Of a stretch of 5,703 nucleotides of DNA, positions 5,444-5,703 are shown in pieces; the first letter of the stretch is position 1, and each line of letters opens with the position of its first letter. The stretch is from Nitrospirota bacterium (lineage in GTDB: Bacteria; Nitrospirota; Thermodesulfovibrionia; UBA6902), in contig WFVK01000339.1 in NCBI GenBank assembly GCA_015491705.1, positions 1-5,703 of the forward strand, given 5' to 3'. Position numbers and translations under genes: made by a program. The notes beneath the pieces were generated by a model. The model saw only the letters and a list, made by a program, of their open reading frames with translations. It ran no database searches and had not been told where the DNA came from.

Positions 5444-5698
5444 TTATGGTATGGGAGATAATGACTTCAGGCCATCAAGATGTTTTTTTACTTCGGCAGG
5501 GATTGCCCCTTTAATCTCTTTTGCAAGATAGGAGTGCTCCATTAAAAGCTTCATCACTGAGAGCATGAATTCTTTTTTATACGAAGACATATTATTCAGA
5601 TTCTTAAGTTTATCCATATAAAAAAGCCTCGTTGCATTAAGGAGTTCCTCTGATAATTCCTTAATGCTCATGTTTACCGGCTTGATAACAGGTTCCAC
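5444..5698 (-). CDS. Small helical protein of unknown function, possibly continuing beyond right edge
   Basis: 84 residues from a GTG at 5698; I do not recognise the family. The frame is still open at the window edge, so the true start may lie outside. A later ATG (Met10, at 5671) is possible but has no Shine-Dalgarno. The sequence is rich in Leu, Lys, Glu and Met, with no cysteines, no signal peptide and no membrane segment. It is predicted by eye to be mostly alpha-helical (about 11-67), with a short proline-containing tail (SLSPIP). It is convergent with the cytochrome gene. The lack of a longer competing frame on the other strand and a regular amphipathic pattern support it as coding. Confidence 0.65.
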   Translation of the reverse strand: MEPVIKPVNMSIKELSEELLNATRLFYMDKLKNLNNMSSYKKEFMLSVMKLLMEHSYLAKEIKGAIPAEVKKHLDGLKSLSPIP

Positions 5699-5703
5699 AA
5701 GAT

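Overview
The window looks like ordinary chromosomal DNA of a Gram-negative, probably anaerobic or respiring bacterium. Base composition is moderate, with AT-rich intergenic gaps. A 7-to-8-heme secreted cytochrome c, a small Thermotoga-type ferredoxin, a class A penicillin-binding protein, a PpiD/SurA-like periplasmic protein and a receiver whose first helix contains WSLKQSF together suggest Nitrospirota or Desulfobacterota. This assignment is inference; there is no rRNA or other decisive marker. No mobile element, CRISPR array or phage gene was seen.

Left part (1-2948, minus strand): a tight three-gene operon read right to left. First is a 314-residue protein that appears to be a distant relative of the deoxyhypusine synthase fold but lacks the catalytic lysine. 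It overlaps a 63-residue single-[4Fe-4S] ferredoxin by 4 bp (ATGA). The ferredoxin overlaps a class A penicillin-binding protein (PBP1A) by 8 bp. The PBP1A gene runs off the left edge, so its C-terminus, including the KTG motif, is not visible. A good sigma70-type promoter (TTGACT-17-TATATT) ends only 5 nt before the first start codon. Upstream on the same strand is a tRNA gene with anticodon CAT and an encoded CCA end, with its own probable promoter.

Middle (3190-4370): a plus-strand gene for a membrane-anchored PpiD/SurA N-domain protein that lacks the parvulin isomerase domain. It converges, with a 4 bp gap, on a minus-strand single-domain response regulator. The regulator has a normal leader (about 70 nt), a Shine-Dalgarno sequence, and a 14 bp dyad at its predicted transcription start.

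Right part (4501-5703): a plus-strand multiheme cytochrome c with seven CxxCH motifs and one CxCH motif (CWCH). It converges on a small minus-strand helical protein of unknown function at the right edge.

The most notable points are these. (1) A DHS-fold-like protein of unknown activity is translationally coupled to a ferredoxin and a cell-wall synthase. (2) The cytochrome has a CWCH site inside a duplicated two-heme module. (3) Genes that head transcription units seem to be leaderless, with the -10 box 5-7 nt from the ATG and no Shine-Dalgarno, whereas the ferredoxin and the response regulator carry clear Shine-Dalgarno sequences. No convincing new multi-gene defence or mobile system was found.
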